DNA from: Rallus limicola
Lineage: Eukaryota; Chordata; Aves; Gruiformes; Rallidae
Assembly (NCBI GenBank): GCA_022605955.1
Contig: JAKCOZ010000008.1
Location: 21,639,083 to 21,703,082 of the forward strand
DNA: 64,000 nucleotides
Reading direction: 5' to 3'
In this document: positions 62,496 through 64,000 of the stretch, in pieces
Numbering within the stretch: the stretch's first letter is position 1
How the letters are laid out: every line of letters starts with the position of its first letter
Made by a program: the position numbers and the translations under genes
Notes under the pieces: model-generated
Databases searched by the model: none
Told to the model about the DNA's origin: nothing
The model's input: only the letters and a program-made list of their open reading frames with translations

Positions 62496-64000
62496 TGAAC
62501 AGCTTCGCTTCAGAGTTGTTTCTCTGTAAGTAATAAATTAGCATTTCCTCTTCCAGTTGCTGTCTTTTGGTCTGTGCTATCTTTAATGTGAATTTGCAGC
62601 TGTCAAAATGAATAATATGCAGCATCAATTTAAACTCTGCTTTTCGATAAGTTCAGTGTAATAGTTTCACTTTGCCTCGATTCTGTTGATTGCTATTAAA
62701 TTCTAGATTGTTTTAAATTCCTTGAGACCATCTTGGAAGTATCAATTATAAACTGTAGGCATTTATTAGAATTCAGCCTGAGACAGAGCACTCTCATTTG
62801 GCTGGAAAACATTCCTTTCTGCTCTTTGCACTTAAAGGGGTCACGGAAATACAATTTGCCATTTAAAAAAAGTAGAGTGTTTAAAGAAGAAATATTATAA
62901 ATTATTGTAGAGATTAGAAAAGAACCTTTATAAAGAGTACCTATGGAGGTGAAGAACCACATATGACTTGCTCTTTGTCCATCTACACAGTTTGTGACTG
63001 GTGAAAATAACTGGAAAAGAGGTGATTTGCAAACAAGTAACTGTCTCTCCCCACACACAAAATAAACTTCCCTCTGACTGGGAAATGGAAAATGAAGTCA
63101 TCACTTCCTGCAAGTCAAAAGATTTCTACAATAATATGGCTTACAACACCCTACTCCCTAAGAAACTTGTTATTTCTGCATGAGTAGATGTTCCAGTGGA
63201 TCAGAGTGACATGTGCTGTTTGACAGTAAAATCCTGCACATGCACCCCCAACCCTGCTTTCTTTCCCCCTGTAACAAATAATTGTTATTCCAACTGTTTG
63301 TTGACACTCAGAACAAACAGCAACATCCATAGTTTTTCTCCACTGAACACACCTGTCATGCAGATGCTTTTCACAGCCTCAGCTATTTATACAATACTTG
63401 TATTAAAAATGTCTTTGTCCTTTTGCTTTGCATAAAGTAAAATGCTTATAACATTGGGATCAGTATTAGAAATGGACTGAGAAAACAATGCCTAGGAATG
63501 GATTAAAACCGAGACTTGGAGTGAAAATTCAGACTGGATGATACTGAAATCTCATTGGCTGTTCTGAATTTTTTTTTGCAGAGCCTGGCTGATCTCACAA
63601 GATCACCTGAAGGGTGTTTATAGAAGGCGTGAAAAATATATACTTTTTTCCCCATCTTATTTGATACATTACATATTCTCTATCTACAAACTATCCAATA
63701 TGTGAATTTTCATCTGACTTTATGCAAATTAGAAGCAACCCTTATTTAGGACAGATATTCAGCCTTTTCTTTTTAATCTGCATCTTGCTTTTCAATCCAT
63801 CTTTGACTTTTTACACTTAAATCTAAACATCATATTTTCTATTAATTATTCCAACTGAAGGAATCACTGATGTTGATATACTGATTATTAAGTCTTCTTG
63901 ATTAAAGAAATGGGAACCAAACTGCTACCAAATGTGTACTGGTTTCCATTCATAATTTTTCTCTCAAGGACACTGACAATTTCAACCAGAAAATTCACTA
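62496..64000. other. Gene desert, right end of window
   Basis: AT-rich sequence without recognised genes. The stretch at about 62560-62720 has the unique, balanced-AT look of conserved non-coding DNA, but this is an impression only. Confidence 0.55.

Noticed and set aside
1..64000. CRISPR array, tRNA or rRNA genes, prophage, operon or other microbial system
   Set aside because: Nothing of this kind was seen. Exon-intron structure, CR1 elements and composition are those of a vertebrate nuclear genome.

Overview
The window looks like bird nuclear DNA. It contains vertebrate-style GT-AG introns, a clearly recognisable metaxin-2 gene (MTX2), and two CR1-type LINE fragments, the retroelement family that dominates bird genomes. 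I saw no bacterial-style gene packing, operons, CRISPR array, prophage or plasmid feature. The species cannot be fixed from the sequence alone.

Layout: Positions 1-11705 are intron sequence upstream of the first visible MTX2 exon; the gene's 5' end lies outside the window. Seven plus-strand coding exons lie between 11706 and 19730 and carry MTX2 from about residue 46 of the human protein to the stop codon. They splice in one continuous frame. The 3' UTR probably ends near 20015, after an ATTAAA signal. From about 20016 to 64000 I find no protein-coding gene. This stretch holds a heavily decayed L1-like ORF2 fossil (about 29660-30190), a short CR1 tail (about 50304-50490), a longer CR1 (about 52149-53245), a probable ancient SINE/LINE 3' tail (about 62400-62495), homopolymer tracts, and several AT-rich blocks that look like conserved non-coding DNA.

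Context (established knowledge plus inference): in amniotes MTX2 is the first gene beyond HOXD1 and is transcribed away from the HOXD cluster. The next gene, HNRNPA3, lies beyond a large gene desert. That desert belongs to the telomeric regulatory domain (T-DOM) of HOXD, which carries limb and trunk enhancers. If synteny holds here, HOXD lies to the left and the 44-kb desert on the right is HOXD regulatory landscape. No enhancer was proven here; candidates are listed as findings.

I found no evidence for an undescribed multi-gene system. The most interesting points are the L1-like fossil in a bird gene desert, the likely HOXD regulatory context, CpG micro-clusters inside MTX2 introns and in the desert, and a longer MTX2 C-terminal tail than in human.
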